A stretch of DNA of 64,000 nucleotides from an uncultured Desulfobacterales bacterium (GCA_937915545.1 CALGIJ010000004.1:186001-250000); one strand, 5' to 3'; shown: positions 43,089 through 53,243, counted from the stretch's first letter. Notes: generated by a model not told the origin, from the letters alone. Translations and numbers: made by a program.

Positions 43089-43111
43089 GGCGGCGGCACC
43101 AAGCCGCCGCC
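43089..43111. terminator. Bidirectional terminator between DUF2231 and icd genes
   Basis: GGCGGCGGC and GCCGCCGCC form a 9-bp stem (10 with the flanking A-T pair) around an ACCAA loop, between two convergent genes. The minus strand continues TTTCC and the plus strand has a short T-rich stretch 10 nt later. Confidence 0.65.
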
Positions 43112-43120
43112 TCCAGGGTT

Positions 43121-44350
43121 CTATTTACCCAGCCTCTCACCAAGGTTGACGGCGAGGAGGTCGAGGAAGGCCTCGGTGGTGAGATAGTGCTCCGCGGTCA
43201 ATGCTGCCCCGTGCACGCACAAGGCGAGGTCCTTGGTCATCTTGCCGCTCTCCACCGTATCGATGCACACCTTCTCCAGGGTTTCGCAGAAGTTTACCAG
43301 GTCGCGGTTGTCGTCCTGGGCGCCGCGGAAGGCTAGGCCACGGGTCCAGGCGAAGATGGAGGCGATGGGGTTGGTGGAAGTCGGCTTGCCCTGCTGGTGG
43401 AGACGGTAGTGGCGGGTGACCGTGCCATGGGCAGCCTCGGCCTCCATGGTGCGGCCGTCGGGGGTGATCAGCGTCGAGGTCATCAGCCCCAGGGAGCCGA
43501 AGCCCTGGGCGAGGGTGTCCGACTGGACATCGCCGTCGTAGTTCTTGCACGCCCAGACGAAGCCGCCTTCCCACTTCAGCGCCGAGGCAACCATGTCGTC
43601 GATGAGGCGGTGCTCGTAGGTGATGCCGAGGGCATCCATGGGCTCTTTGTAGGTCTCTTCGTAGATCTCGGCGAAGATGTCCTTGAAGCGGCCGTCGTAC
43701 TGTTTGAGGATGGTGTTCTTGGTTGACAGGTAGAGCGGCCACTTCTTGAGGATCGCCTGGTTGAAGCAGGAGTGGGCGAAGCCGCGGATGGACTCTTCGG
43801 TATTGTACATGGCCATCGCCACACCCGGGCCGGAGAAGTGGTAGACCTCGTGGCTCGTCGCCGGGCCGCCGTCTTCCGGGGTATAGGTGACTGTCAGCCG
43901 GCCGGGGCCGGGGACGACGAAATCGGTGGCCTTGTACTGGTCGCCGAAGGCGTGGCGGCCGATGCAGATGGGTTTTTTCCAGGTGGTTACCAGGCGGGGG
44001 ATATTGGCGGCGAGGATCGGCTCGCGGAAGACGGTGCCGCCGAGGATATTGCGAATGGTGCCATTGGGTGACTTGTACATCTTCTTCAGCTTGAACTCGC
44101 GCACCCGTCCTTCGTCAGGGGTGATGGTGGCGCACTTGATGCCCACCCCGCACTCGCGGATGGCATGGGCGGCCTCGACGGTCACCCGGTCATCGGTGGC
44201 GTCGCGGTTCTCGAGGCCAAGGTCGAAATAGCGGATGTCCAGCTGCACATAGGGGAAGATGAGCTTCTCTTTGATGAAGCGCCAGATGATGCGCGTCATT
44301 TCATCGCCGTCGAGCTCCACCACCGGATTGGAAACGAGGATTTTTTTCAT
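43121..44350 (-). CDS. icd: NADP-type isocitrate dehydrogenase, eukaryotic-like
   Basis: 409 residues. It resembles the homodimeric eukaryotic-type enzyme (TIGR00127-like) rather than the E. coli type: VVELDGDEMTRIIW, CATITPDE and the substrate loop KSPNGTIRNILGGTVFREP, then ITYEHRLIDDMVA, CKNYDGDVQSD and AAHGTVTRHYR. It oxidises isocitrate to 2-oxoglutarate. The gene is monocistronic, between the terminator and a divergent PHP gene. Confidence 0.96.
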   Translation of the reverse strand: MKKILVSNPVVELDGDEMTRIIWRFIKEKLIFPYVQLDIRYFDLGLENRDATDDRVTVEAAHAIRECGVGIKCATITPDEGRVREFKLKKMYKSPNGTIRNILGGTVFREPILAANIPRLVTTWKKPICIGRHAFGDQYKATDFVVPGPGRLTVTYTPEDGGPATSHEVYHFSGPGVAMAMYNTEESIRGFAHSCFNQAILKKWPLYLSTKNTILKQYDGRFKDIFAEIYEETYKEPMDALGITYEHRLIDDMVASALKWEGGFVWACKNYDGDVQSDTLAQGFGSLGLMTSTLITPDGRTMEAEAAHGTVTRHYRLHQQGKPTSTNPIASIFAWTRGLAFRGAQDDNRDLVNFCETLEKVCIDTVESGKMTKDLALCVHGAALTAEHYLTTEAFLDLLAVNLGERLGK

Positions 44351-44501
44351 GGGAGAGTCTGCCAGGTAAGGGTTATAGGTCGACCACAGGCCATCATGCC
44401 GCAGGCATCATCATACCGGGAAAGGGCGGTCAGGCCAACGACAAAGGTGCCCCGCCATTTTTCCCCCGAACACCGCAACGCAGTACCAAGAGCGAACAAC
44501 C

Positions 44502-45230
44502 ATGCACATCGAAGTCGACAGCCACAGCCACACCATCGCCAGCGGCCATGCCTACAGCACCCTCAGCGAAAACATCGCCGCCGCGGCCGCCGCCGGCATC
44601 ACCCTGCTCGCCAGCACCGAACACGGCCCGGCCATGCCGGGGGCGCCGCACGTCTGGTACTTCGTCAATATGCGCGTCATCCCGCGGGTCATCGACGGGG
44701 TCACCCTGCTGCGCGGCATCGAGGCCAACATCCTCGACGAACAGGGCACCCTCGACATCGACGACACCCTCCATGGCCAGCTCGACCTGGTGCTCGGCGC
44801 CCTGCATGAGCCGGTCATCCGCCCCAGCACCGCCCTCGCCCACACCCGGGCCATCGTCGCCGCCATGACCTCGGGTAAAATCGACGTGCTCGCCCATGGC
44901 GGCAACCCCGCCTTCCCGGTGGATATCGAGGCCATCGCCAGCACCGCCGCGGCCTGCAACGTGCTCATCGAGATCAACAACTCCTCCTTCACCACCTCAC
45001 GCAGCGGCAGCGCCAAGAACTGCGCCGCCCTGGCCGAAGCGGTGGCCCGCCACGGCGGCCGGCTGACCTTCGGCAGCGACGCCCATATCGCCTGCAATGT
45101 CGGTAAATTCGAACAGTGCCTGCAGCTGGTGCGGGAGGTCGGCTTTCCCGAGGAAAGAATCCTCGCCGCCAGTCGCGACGCCTTTCTCGCCTTTCTCGCC
45201 GAACGGGGCAAGGCCTTTTCCCTCTCGTGA
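44502..45230 (+). CDS. PHP-family phosphoesterase (YcdX-like)
   Basis: 242 residues with all PHP metal motifs: DSHSHTIASGHA, STEHGPAMPG, RGIEANIL, GALHEP, LAHGGNPAFPVD and GSDAHIA. They form a trinuclear zinc site in YcdX relatives. Substrate unknown. It is divergent from icd with 151 nt between, and a 296-nt spacer without a clear gene follows. Confidence 0.92.
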   Translation: MHIEVDSHSHTIASGHAYSTLSENIAAAAAAGITLLASTEHGPAMPGAPHVWYFVNMRVIPRVIDGVTLLRGIEANILDEQGTLDIDDTLHGQLDLVLGALHEPVIRPSTALAHTRAIVAAMTSGKIDVLAHGGNPAFPVDIEAIASTAAACNVLIEINNSSFTTSRSGSAKNCAALAEAVARHGGRLTFGSDAHIACNVGKFEQCLQLVREVGFPEERILAASRDAFLAFLAERGKAFSLS

Positions 45231-45526
45231 AGGCATCGCCCTGCCGCGAAGGACGTACAGGGCCTGCAGACAGGGTATCCTGCGCCGAGGAGAAGCCAGG
45301 CGGCCCTGCAGCCAGCACCTCAGGCAAGGGCCCCACTTCCCGCCGCCAGATAATCTGCCGTCCCGCTATCGGCCCCTGCCACCGTTCGCTGGTGACCCTG
45401 CATCCAGGCCGCTTTCCCGCCGGCAATGCCCAAGGCCCGAGGAAAAACCTTCCCTCTCCCCGGTAAATCTGCTAGAGATGAGGTGCCTGTGATCTGTCAA
45501 CCTCCTCTCATCGTTCCTCTTTTATC

Positions 45527-47644
45527 ATGCCGCAGCCCCGACACGAAACGCCTGCCCTTCGCTTGAGGGTCCCCCTGCCCAGCTTGCCGGAGACCCTGCT
45601 GCCCCTGCTGCAGGCCTGCCGCGACACGGACGCCGACCTGAGGAAGCTGGCCGAGCTTGCCACCCGCGACGTGGCAGTCAGCGGCAAGGTGCTGGCCCTG
45701 GCCAACTCCGCCTTCGTCGGCGCCCGCGTCCCCTTCGCTTCCATTACCCAGGCGGTCATCCACCTCGGTCGCGACACCCTGCACAGCCTGGTGGTGTCCC
45801 TCGCCGTCCAGGAGGTCTTTTCCTCCAGGGTCGGCCAGGTGCAAGGCATTGTCAAGGAAGAGTTCTGGTACCACGCCCTGCTCACCGCCCTGCTGGCCAG
45901 GGATCTGGCGGAGAAGAGCGGCCGGCCCGCCCCCGAGGCCTGCTACCTCGCCGGCCTGCTCCACGATATCGGCAAGATCCTCCTCATCGAGAATTTTCCC
46001 GAACGCTTCCCCGTAACCGAGGAGAGAGACGGCCTGAGGCGTCTTGATCGCGAGACCAGCATCTGCGGCATCGACCATGCCGCAGCCGGCGCCCTGCTGG
46101 CTGGGCACTGGAACCTGCCGGCAGCGCTGGGCGAGGCCATCGCCTGCCACCATGCCCCTGATCAGGCGTCCACGGCGGCACGGGACCTGGCGGGCGTCCT
46201 CTTTCTCGCCAACGTCCTGGCAGGAACCGCAACCGATTTTCCACTACCGCTCCTCACCCAGGCCATGGAGCTCGGTCTCGACGAGGAACTTCTTCGCTTA
46301 ACAAGAGAAGCTGGCCGCGAGGAAGTACAAGGCCTGGCCAGCGCCCTCGGCGTCGCCGTCCGCCCGCCGGCAGACGGACGCGGCGAGCCGTCTGCAACCA
46401 CGGCAACACCGCTGCGCCAAGGGCTCGCCCCCATGGCCCTCCTCCTTGGCGCCATGAACGGCCTGCTGCGCGCCACCAGCAGCGAGCGACGGCTGGAAAT
46501 CTTCGAAGAGAGCCTGCTCGCCATTTTCTCCATATCCCACGCCGTCCTCCTCTGGCCGGAGGACGACGGCAAGCGCCTTGCGCCGCGCGGCTCGAAGCGC
46601 AACGCCCTTTCCCGCGACCTGCGCCGTCTCGGGGCCTCTCTGGATGCGCAGCACCACATGGTAAGGGCGGCGGAAACGAAGGAACTGCCGCGGCAGTGGG
46701 CCCGACATGAGGGGGAGACGGCTGCGGAAGCCCAGTTCTTTGCACGCTTTGATTGCGACATGCTGCACGGCATCCCGGTAGCTGTCGCCTCTGGCCGCAG
46801 CGCCCTCCTCCTCTACCGGGACCGGGGGCAGGACGCCGGCTGCGAGGCGCTGACGCTTCTTCTCACCCAGATCGTCCAGCTGCTCTTGTTCGATGACCTG
46901 CAGCGCGACCACGCCGAAGCCCTGGCTGCCGAGCGCATCGCCACCCTCGAGGAGGCGGCGCGCTCCCTCGCCCACGAAATCTGCAACCCGCTGGCGATAG
47001 TGCGCAATTACCTGCTGCTCATCCGCGAGCGTCCCGATCTCCCCGATGGCCTGGGCCGCGACCTCAGCGCCATCGGCGGCGAAGTGGCCCGTATCGAAGC
47101 CATCACCCGCCAGCTCAATCACCTCGGCCGGTCTCCGGCGCAGAGCAGCCGCGAGCCGCTGCCCCTGCCCCTGCTCATCGACGAGACCGTCGCCTTCTTC
47201 GCCGCCACCGCCAGCGACAAGGGCGTCTCGCTGCGCTGCCGAGTCGCGGCCCCCCTGCCCGTAGTCCATGGCGATCGACAGGGTCTGCAGCAGGCCCTTC
47301 ATAATCTCGTCGCCAACGCCATCGACGCCGCCCCCCAGGGCGGCTGGGTGCGGGTACGCTGCTATGACGAGAGGAACGAAGGCGACGAGCAGGTGGTGAT
47401 GATAGAGATCGCCGACAACGGGCCGGGGATCTCCGCCGCCGCCCGGGATCGCCTCTTTCGCGCCGGCTATAGCACCAAGTCAGGCCATGCCGGCCTTGGC
47501 CTGGCCATTGTCAAAAAGCTCGTCACCGATCTCGGCGGCAAAGTCGACCATCGTCAACCTGCCGCGGGAGGCGCCCTGTTCACGCTCCACTTCCCCGTGA
47601 CGGATACCACCAGGACGTGCCAGGATCTCCGGCAGACATCTTGA
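45527..47644 (+). CDS. HDOD-GAF-like sensor histidine kinase
   Basis: 705 residues. An HDOD domain (about 15-215) includes an HD-like YLAGLLHDIGKILL. A GAF-like middle region (about 305-450) follows, then HisKA with the phospho-accepting His near 482 (SLAHEICNPLAIV) and a HATPase (LHNLVANAIDAA; EIADNGPGIS; GLGLAIVKKL). HDOD fused to a kinase is common in Deltaproteobacteria; HDOD usually mediates protein contacts rather than hydrolysis. The double-receiver kinase 255 nt downstream is a plausible partner. No membrane segments. Confidence 0.9.
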   Translation: MPQPRHETPALRLRVPLPSLPETLLPLLQACRDTDADLRKLAELATRDVAVSGKVLALANSAFVGARVPFASITQAVIHLGRDTLHSLVVSLAVQEVFSSRVGQVQGIVKEEFWYHALLTALLARDLAEKSGRPAPEACYLAGLLHDIGKILLIENFPERFPVTEERDGLRRLDRETSICGIDHAAAGALLAGHWNLPAALGEAIACHHAPDQASTAARDLAGVLFLANVLAGTATDFPLPLLTQAMELGLDEELLRLTREAGREEVQGLASALGVAVRPPADGRGEPSATTATPLRQGLAPMALLLGAMNGLLRATSSERRLEIFEESLLAIFSISHAVLLWPEDDGKRLAPRGSKRNALSRDLRRLGASLDAQHHMVRAAETKELPRQWARHEGETAAEAQFFARFDCDMLHGIPVAVASGRSALLLYRDRGQDAGCEALTLLLTQIVQLLLFDDLQRDHAEALAAERIATLEEAARSLAHEICNPLAIVRNYLLLIRERPDLPDGLGRDLSAIGGEVARIEAITRQLNHLGRSPAQSSREPLPLPLLIDETVAFFAATASDKGVSLRCRVAAPLPVVHGDRQGLQQALHNLVANAIDAAPQGGWVRVRCYDERNEGDEQVVMIEIADNGPGISAAARDRLFRAGYSTKSGHAGLGLAIVKKLVTDLGGKVDHRQPAAGGALFTLHFPVTDTTRTCQDLRQTS

Positions 47645-47899
47645 TATCATTATTCAATTGACTTCCCGCAGATTTTTATCTACGGTATTGCCAGGTTTTT
47701 CGCGGCGGAGCCGGGCGGGAATCGGGGAACAGACCGCCAGCGCACAGCCGCCACCGGCCGGGCAAGGCCCCGCAATACACGGCCGGCCCCAGGGGAAGAC
47801 AGGCGACGAGAAGCCCCCGCGACACCATATGCAAAGAGGCCTGCAGGGCCGAGAATGCTGGGCCGTACAGGACCGATACGACACAATCTGGCGAGGACT

Positions 47900-49822
47900 A
47901 TGGCGAGCATGTCGGATGCAATTCTCGTAGTGGATGACCAGGATCTCTTCCGCTCCTCCCTGGAACGCCTTCTGCGTACCGTCGGCTACGACGTCGACAC
48001 CGCCGCCACCGGACAGGAAGCCTTCGCCCGCATCGTCACCCGCGACTACAGCGCCGCCCTCCTCGACCTCAAGCTCCCCGACCTCGACGGGCTGGAGATC
48101 GCCACCTACCTGACCACCGAGAAACCCCATTGTCCGGTGATCATCCTCACCGGACAGGCCAGCGTCGAGTCGGCGGTGGAGGCGGTGCGCCTCGGCTGCT
48201 ACGACTACATCACCAAGGGGCGCAGCCCCGAGCAGATCCTGCAGACGGTGCGCAGGGCGGTGGAGACCCGCACCCTGCGCCGCCAAGTGGCGGCAAGTAC
48301 CAACAAATACCGGCGACTGGCCGAGGCTACCTGGGAGGGCATCGCCTTCTTCTCCCGCGAGAGGCTCCTCGAGGTCAACCGCCAGTTCTGCGATATCTTC
48401 GCCGTCGAAGAAGCTCAGGCCCTGGAACTGTCGCTGGCCGACTTCATCCCCGGGCTGACTGTCGAGCCGCGGCGCGGCGACGGCGACGGCGGCCAGGGCG
48501 GGCAGTCCCTGCAGGTCGAAGCCATCCGCGGCAATGGCGACCTCTTCCCCGCCGAGGTCCGTGTCAAGCGCAGCCACGAAAACGGCAGCCCGGTATGGGT
48601 CGCCGCCATCCGCGACCTCTCCCCGCAGCGCGACGAGCAGCAGGCCAGGGCCAAGCTGGAGGAACGGCTCGCCCAGGCGATGCGCATGGAATCCATCGGC
48701 TTGATGGCCGGCAGCGTCGCCCATGACCTCAACAACATCCTCAGCGGCATCGTCACCTTCCCGCAGTTGCTCCTCCTCGAGATGCCGGAGAACAGCCTCT
48801 ACCGCCACGACATCGACCGCATCAAGCAGGCCGGGGAGAAGGCTGCCGAGGTGGTCGCCGATCTGCTGACCATCGCCCGGGGCTCCACCTGCCAGAAGCA
48901 GCTGGTCAGCCTCAACGATATCGTCGAGGAGTACGAAAGTTCCCTCGATCTGCTCGAACAGCGTCGCAACACTCCGCAGATAGGCGTCGAGATCTTCACC
49001 GACCCGACCCTGCCGGAGATCCGCGCCTCGTCGATCCACCTCCACAAATCGCTGCTCAACCTGGTGCGCAACGCCACCGAGGCGATCAGCGACCACGGTA
49101 CGGTGCGCGTCTACACCACCGACCGCTTCCTCACCGACACCCTGCAGGGCTACGAGGCCATCCCCCCGGGGCACTACGCCGTGCTCGGCGTGGCCGACAC
49201 TGGCAAGGGCATCGCCGAAGAACACCGCCCACACATCTTTCAGCCCTTCTACTCGCGCAAGAGCATGGGAACCAGCGGCACAGGTCTCGGCCTGACCGTG
49301 GTCATGCACGCCATGCGCGATCACGGCGGTTATATAGACCTGCGCAGCACGGCCTCGGGAACGGTCTTCGAGCTCTATTTCCCCGCCGGTAACGGCCGCG
49401 GCCGCGGCAACGAAGCGACCATCAACCTCGACTCGCTGCTCGGCAAGGGCGAGCGGGTGCTGGTGGTCGACGACGAGGAGAATCAGCGCATGCTCGCCGC
49501 CGCCATCCTCAAGCGCCTCGGCTACACCCCCTGCCTTGCCGAGACCGGCGAACAGGCCATCCGCTACCTCAAGGAGAACCCGGTCGACCTGCTCCTCCTC
49601 GACCTGCTCCTCGGCCAGGGGATGAACGGTTATGAAACCTTCAAGGAAATTCGTCTTTTCAAGCCCAAGCAGCGGGCGGTGGTAACCTCCGGCTACCACA
49701 ACCACCCGGACCGCGAGCGCATCAGGGCCTTGGGCGTGTCACGCTATCTCCCCAAGCCGCTCAGCCTCACCCACCTGGCCATCGCCATCCAGCAGGAAAT
49801 GCGCACCCCCGTGGGGGAATGA
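47900..49822 (+). CDS. Receiver-PAS-kinase-receiver hybrid
   Basis: 640 residues: an N-terminal receiver (D56), PAS (about 135-250), HisKA with H275 (SVAHDLNNILSG), HATPase and a C-terminal receiver (LLLLDLLLGQGMNG). The paired receivers suggest an internal phosphorelay. GAGG precedes the ATG at 47900; an ATG three codons later is possible. It ends 15 nt before the convergent rfbC stop. No output domain is present, so a separate regulator must be the target. Confidence 0.92.
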   Translation: MASMSDAILVVDDQDLFRSSLERLLRTVGYDVDTAATGQEAFARIVTRDYSAALLDLKLPDLDGLEIATYLTTEKPHCPVIILTGQASVESAVEAVRLGCYDYITKGRSPEQILQTVRRAVETRTLRRQVAASTNKYRRLAEATWEGIAFFSRERLLEVNRQFCDIFAVEEAQALELSLADFIPGLTVEPRRGDGDGGQGGQSLQVEAIRGNGDLFPAEVRVKRSHENGSPVWVAAIRDLSPQRDEQQARAKLEERLAQAMRMESIGLMAGSVAHDLNNILSGIVTFPQLLLLEMPENSLYRHDIDRIKQAGEKAAEVVADLLTIARGSTCQKQLVSLNDIVEEYESSLDLLEQRRNTPQIGVEIFTDPTLPEIRASSIHLHKSLLNLVRNATEAISDHGTVRVYTTDRFLTDTLQGYEAIPPGHYAVLGVADTGKGIAEEHRPHIFQPFYSRKSMGTSGTGLGLTVVMHAMRDHGGYIDLRSTASGTVFELYFPAGNGRGRGNEATINLDSLLGKGERVLVVDDEENQRMLAAAILKRLGYTPCLAETGEQAIRYLKENPVDLLLLDLLLGQGMNGYETFKEIRLFKPKQRAVVTSGYHNHPDRERIRALGVSRYLPKPLSLTHLAIAIQQEMRTPVGE

Positions 49823-49837
49823 AGAAGACGATCGGCC

Positions 49838-50386
49838 TTAGCGCTCGTAGACTTCGGCTTCGGCAAAAGGCAGACCGAGGCGGTCCTTGGCGGAGAGCAG
49901 CGGCGCCCCGCTGAGAGGCCAATCGATGGCCAGGCGGTTGTCGTTCCAGATGATGCAGCGCTCGTGCTCGGGGGCGTAGTAATCGGTGGTGCGGTAGAGG
50001 AACTCGGCCGTGGCGGAGAGGACGAGAAAGCCATGGGCGAAACCTTCCGGCACCCACAGCTGCCGCTTGTTTTCGGCGGACAAGACCATGCCCACCCAGC
50101 GGCCGAAGGTCGGCGACCAGCGGCGCAGGTCAACGGCGACGTCGAAGACCTCGCCGACCACCACCCGCACCAGCTTGCCCTGGGGCTGGCGAATCTGGTA
50201 GTGCAGCCCGCGCAACACGCCCCCCTGCGAGCGCGAGTGATTGTCCTGAACGAAGGTGCGGTCGAGACCGGTCTGCTCCCGCCACCTCCTCTCGTTATAG
50301 CTCTCGTAGAAAAAACCGCGCGCGTCGCCGAAGACTTGCGGCTCGACCAGCAGCACCTCGGGGATGGCGGTAGCCGTCACCTTCAT
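49838..50386 (-). CDS. rfbC: dTDP-4-dehydrorhamnose 3,5-epimerase
   Basis: 182 residues of the RmlC cupin family. The catalytic His lies in GVLRGLHYQIRQPQGKLV, with FAHGFLVLSATAEFLYRTTDYYAPEHE downstream. It makes dTDP-4-keto-L-rhamnose for O-antigen or capsule. GGAGGGGGG lies just upstream of the ATG, and it overlaps rfbB by 4 nt. The rfbA and rfbD genes are not in the window. Confidence 0.96.
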   Translation of the reverse strand: MKVTATAIPEVLLVEPQVFGDARGFFYESYNERRWREQTGLDRTFVQDNHSRSQGGVLRGLHYQIRQPQGKLVRVVVGEVFDVAVDLRRWSPTFGRWVGMVLSAENKRQLWVPEGFAHGFLVLSATAEFLYRTTDYYAPEHERCIIWNDNRLAIDWPLSGAPLLSAKDRLGLPFAEAEVYER

Positions 50387-51498
50387 AGGTCCCCCCTCCC
50401 CCCCGAGGCCGCGACGCCGCGCCGGCCGTACATCTCGTCGTAGTAGGAGCGGTAGGCGCCGTTGACGATGTCCTCCACCCAGCGGCGATGGCCGAGGTAC
50501 CAATCGACGGTGCGCTCCATGCCCTCGGCGAAGCCCACCTTCGGTTCCCAGCCGAGCTCGCGGCGGATCTTGCCGGCATCGATGGCATAGCGGCGGTCGT
50601 GGCCGAGTCGGTCGGCGACATAGGTGATCAGGGAACGCCGCGGCAGGCCGGAGGACAGCGGCCCGAGCTTGCGGTCGAGCAGGTCGCAGACCAGGGTCAC
50701 CACCTCGAGGTTCTGCCGCTCGTTGTTGCCGCCGATGTTGTAGGTCTCACCGTCCCTGCCGCGCTCCACCACCTCGACCACCGCCTCGCAGTGATCCTCG
50801 ACATAGAGCCAGTCGCGCACGTTGCGGCCGTCGCCGTACACTGGCAGCGGCTTGCCCTGCAGGGCATTGTTGAACATCAGCGGGATGAGCTTCTCCGGGA
50901 ACTGGTAGGGCCCGTAGTTGTTGGAGCAGTTGGTGATGCGCACCGGCAGCCCGTAGGTGTGGAAGTACGAGGAGGCGAGATGATCGGAGGCGGCCTTGGA
51001 GGCGGAATAGGGCGAGCGCGGATCGTACGCCGTCTCCTCGCTGAACAGCCCGGTGGCCCCCAGGGAGCCATAGACCTCGTCGGTGCTGATATGCAGGAAG
51101 CAGGGGCGGGTCTTCTCGGAGCCCTTGCTGGCGAGATGGTGCCGACGCGCCGCTTCGAGCAGGGTGAAGGTGCCGTTGATATTGGTGCGGATGAACTCGC
51201 CGGGGCCGACGATGGAGCGGTCGACATGGGATTCGGCGGCGAAGTGGACCACGGTGTCGAAGCCTTCGGCGGCGAAGAGGCTGTCGAGCAGTTCGGCGTC
51301 ACAGATATCGCCGCGCACCAGTCGGTAGCCTTCACCCTCGGCGATGCCGTCGAGGTTCTGCAAGTTGCCGGCATAGGTCAGCTTGTCGAGGTTGACCACC
51401 CGCCAGGAAGGAAAACGCCGTTGCACCAGACGGATGAAGTTGGCGCCGATGAAGCCGCAGCCGCCGGTCACTAAAAGTGTACGCCGAGTATCGCTCAT
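50383..51498 (-). CDS. rfbB: dTDP-glucose 4,6-dehydratase
   Basis: 371 residues of the extended short-chain dehydrogenase type. NAD is bound at TGGCGFIGANFI. The catalytic Tyr and Lys lie in YSASKAASDHL, with HISTDEVYGSLG just before. It produces dTDP-4-keto-6-deoxyglucose, the substrate for rfbC, which it overlaps by 4 nt. The ATG at 51498 is where homology begins; the upstream 16 residues of the open frame look non-native. Confidence 0.96.
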   Translation of the reverse strand: MSDTRRTLLVTGGCGFIGANFIRLVQRRFPSWRVVNLDKLTYAGNLQNLDGIAEGEGYRLVRGDICDAELLDSLFAAEGFDTVVHFAAESHVDRSIVGPGEFIRTNINGTFTLLEAARRHHLASKGSEKTRPCFLHISTDEVYGSLGATGLFSEETAYDPRSPYSASKAASDHLASSYFHTYGLPVRITNCSNNYGPYQFPEKLIPLMFNNALQGKPLPVYGDGRNVRDWLYVEDHCEAVVEVVERGRDGETYNIGGNNERQNLEVVTLVCDLLDRKLGPLSSGLPRRSLITYVADRLGHDRRYAIDAGKIRRELGWEPKVGFAEGMERTVDWYLGHRRWVEDIVNGAYRSYYDEMYGRRGVAASGGRGDL

Positions 51499-51608
51499 TG
51501 TCGGTTTTCTCTTTCTATTATCGGAAAAAACTCCTATCCTACGCAATTTTTTGTGCCTGATCTTATAATAGGTTCCCCCGACAATTCAAAGTCTTTATTT
51601 GCCACGCC

Positions 51609-53195
51609 ATGAGTAAACAGCTGCAACAGGAAATCGCCCGCCGTCGCACCTTCGGCATCATCAGCCACCCCGACGCCGGCAAGACCACCCTCACCGAGAA
51701 GCTCCTCCTCTTCGGCGGCGCCATCAACATGGCCGGGGCGGTCAAGTCACGCAAGGTGGATCGCCATGCCACCAGCGACTGGATGGCCATCGAGCAGGAG
51801 CGCGGCATCTCGGTGACCACCTCGGTGATGAAGTTCACCTACCGCGATTTCGAGATCAACCTCCTCGACACCCCCGGCCACCAGGATTTCTCCGAGGACA
51901 CCTACCGCGTGCTCACCGCCGTCGATTCGGCGGTAATGGTCATCGACAGCGCCAAGGGCGTCGAGGCGCAAACCGAGAAGCTGATGGAGGTGTGCCGCAT
52001 GCGCAACACCCCGATCATCACCTTCATCAATAAACTCGACCGCGAAGGCCTCGCCCCCCTCGACCTCATGGCGGAAATCGAGGAAAAATTGCAGATCGAG
52101 TGCACGCCCCTGTCCTGGCCGATCGGCATGGGCAAGACCTTCAAGGGGGTGTACAGCCTCTACCACCAGGTATTGATGCTCTTCTCCCCCGGCCAGAATA
52201 CCCGCGACATCAAGGCGGTACGCATCGACAACCTCGACGACCCCCAGGTGGACGCCCTGCTCGGCCGCCAGGCCGACGACCTGCGCCAGGACCTCGAGCT
52301 GTTGCACGGCGCCGCCAACCCCTTCGAATACCAGCAGTACCTCAAGGCTTCGCAGACCCCGGTGTTTTTCGGCAGCGCCATCAACAACTTCGGGGTTCGC
52401 GAGCTGCTCGACGGCTTTGTTGAGATGGCTCCCCCGCCGGGCCCACGTCACACCCTGACCCGCATGGTCGACCCCCACGAGGAGGACTTCACCGGCTTCG
52501 TTTTCAAAATCCAAGCCAACATGAACCCGGCCCACCGCGATCGCATCGCCTTCCTGCGCATCTGTTCCGGGCGCTTCACCCGTGGCATGAAGGTGCGTCA
52601 CCACCGTCTCGGTAAGGAGATCAACCTGGCCAACGCCACCATCTTCATGGCCCAGGAACGCTCCAACGTCGACGAGGCCTGGCCGGGCGACATCATCGGC
52701 CTGCACAACCACGGTACCATCAAGATCGGCGACACCTTCTCGCCCAAGGAGGTGCTCAAGTTCACCGGCATCCCCAACTTCGCCCCGGAGCATTTCCGAC
52801 GTGTGCTGCTCAAGGACCCGCTGAAGATCAAGCAATTGCAGAAGGGGCTGGTGCAACTCGCCGAAGAGGGCGCCATCCAGGTCTTCCGACCGCTGATCGG
52901 CGCCGACTACATCATGGGGGCGGTGGGGGTGCTGCAGTTCGAAGTGACCATGGCCAGGCTGCAGAACGAATACGGCGTCAAGGCCATCTACGAGCCGGTG
53001 GACTACCAGGCGGCGCGCTGGGTCTCCTGCGATGACAAGAAAGCCCTGGAGGACTTCGAGCGCAAAAACCAGGGTGCTCTGGCCCGCGATACTGAAGGTT
53101 TTCTTACCTATCTCGCCCAGAGCGAGTGGATGCTGAGGTATTTCATGGAGAAATGGCCGGCGATCACCTTCCACAAGACGCGAGAGAACCTTTAG
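51609..53195 (+). CDS. prfC: Peptide chain release factor 3
   Basis: A 528-residue translational GTPase that recycles RF1 and RF2. P-loop SHPDAGKTT, switch sequences (GISVTTSVM; DTPGHQDFSEDTYR), NKLDREG, and the long C-terminal domain with NFAPEHFRRVLLKDPLK are intact. It lies alone, divergent from rfbB across 110 nt that contain a TATAAT-like hexamer at 51564-51569. Confidence 0.97.
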   Translation: MSKQLQQEIARRRTFGIISHPDAGKTTLTEKLLLFGGAINMAGAVKSRKVDRHATSDWMAIEQERGISVTTSVMKFTYRDFEINLLDTPGHQDFSEDTYRVLTAVDSAVMVIDSAKGVEAQTEKLMEVCRMRNTPIITFINKLDREGLAPLDLMAEIEEKLQIECTPLSWPIGMGKTFKGVYSLYHQVLMLFSPGQNTRDIKAVRIDNLDDPQVDALLGRQADDLRQDLELLHGAANPFEYQQYLKASQTPVFFGSAINNFGVRELLDGFVEMAPPPGPRHTLTRMVDPHEEDFTGFVFKIQANMNPAHRDRIAFLRICSGRFTRGMKVRHHRLGKEINLANATIFMAQERSNVDEAWPGDIIGLHNHGTIKIGDTFSPKEVLKFTGIPNFAPEHFRRVLLKDPLKIKQLQKGLVQLAEEGAIQVFRPLIGADYIMGAVGVLQFEVTMARLQNEYGVKAIYEPVDYQAARWVSCDDKKALEDFERKNQGALARDTEGFLTYLAQSEWMLRYFMEKWPAITFHKTRENL

Positions 53196-53209
53196 GCCGA
53201 CGCCACCGC

Positions 53210-53227
53210 CTGGCCGGCCTCGGCCAG
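53210..53227. terminator. Possible terminator between prfC and the DUF134 gene
   Basis: CTGGCCG pairs with CGGCCAG across a 4-nt loop between the two convergent stops. A weak T-rich stretch (TTCTTTT) follows 11 nt later on the plus strand. The stem is short, so confidence is modest. Confidence 0.4.
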
Positions 53228-53243
53228 CCCATACTCCGTTCTT

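Noticed and set aside
45231..45526. Small genes in the spacer after the PHP gene
   Set aside because: Open frames there are GC-driven, overlap each other in both strands and have no ribosome site or recognisable family.
47658..47686. Sigma-70 promoter (TTGACT with TACGGT at 17 nt) before the hybrid kinase
   Set aside because: The -10 element is poor and the distance to the start codon is over 200 nt.
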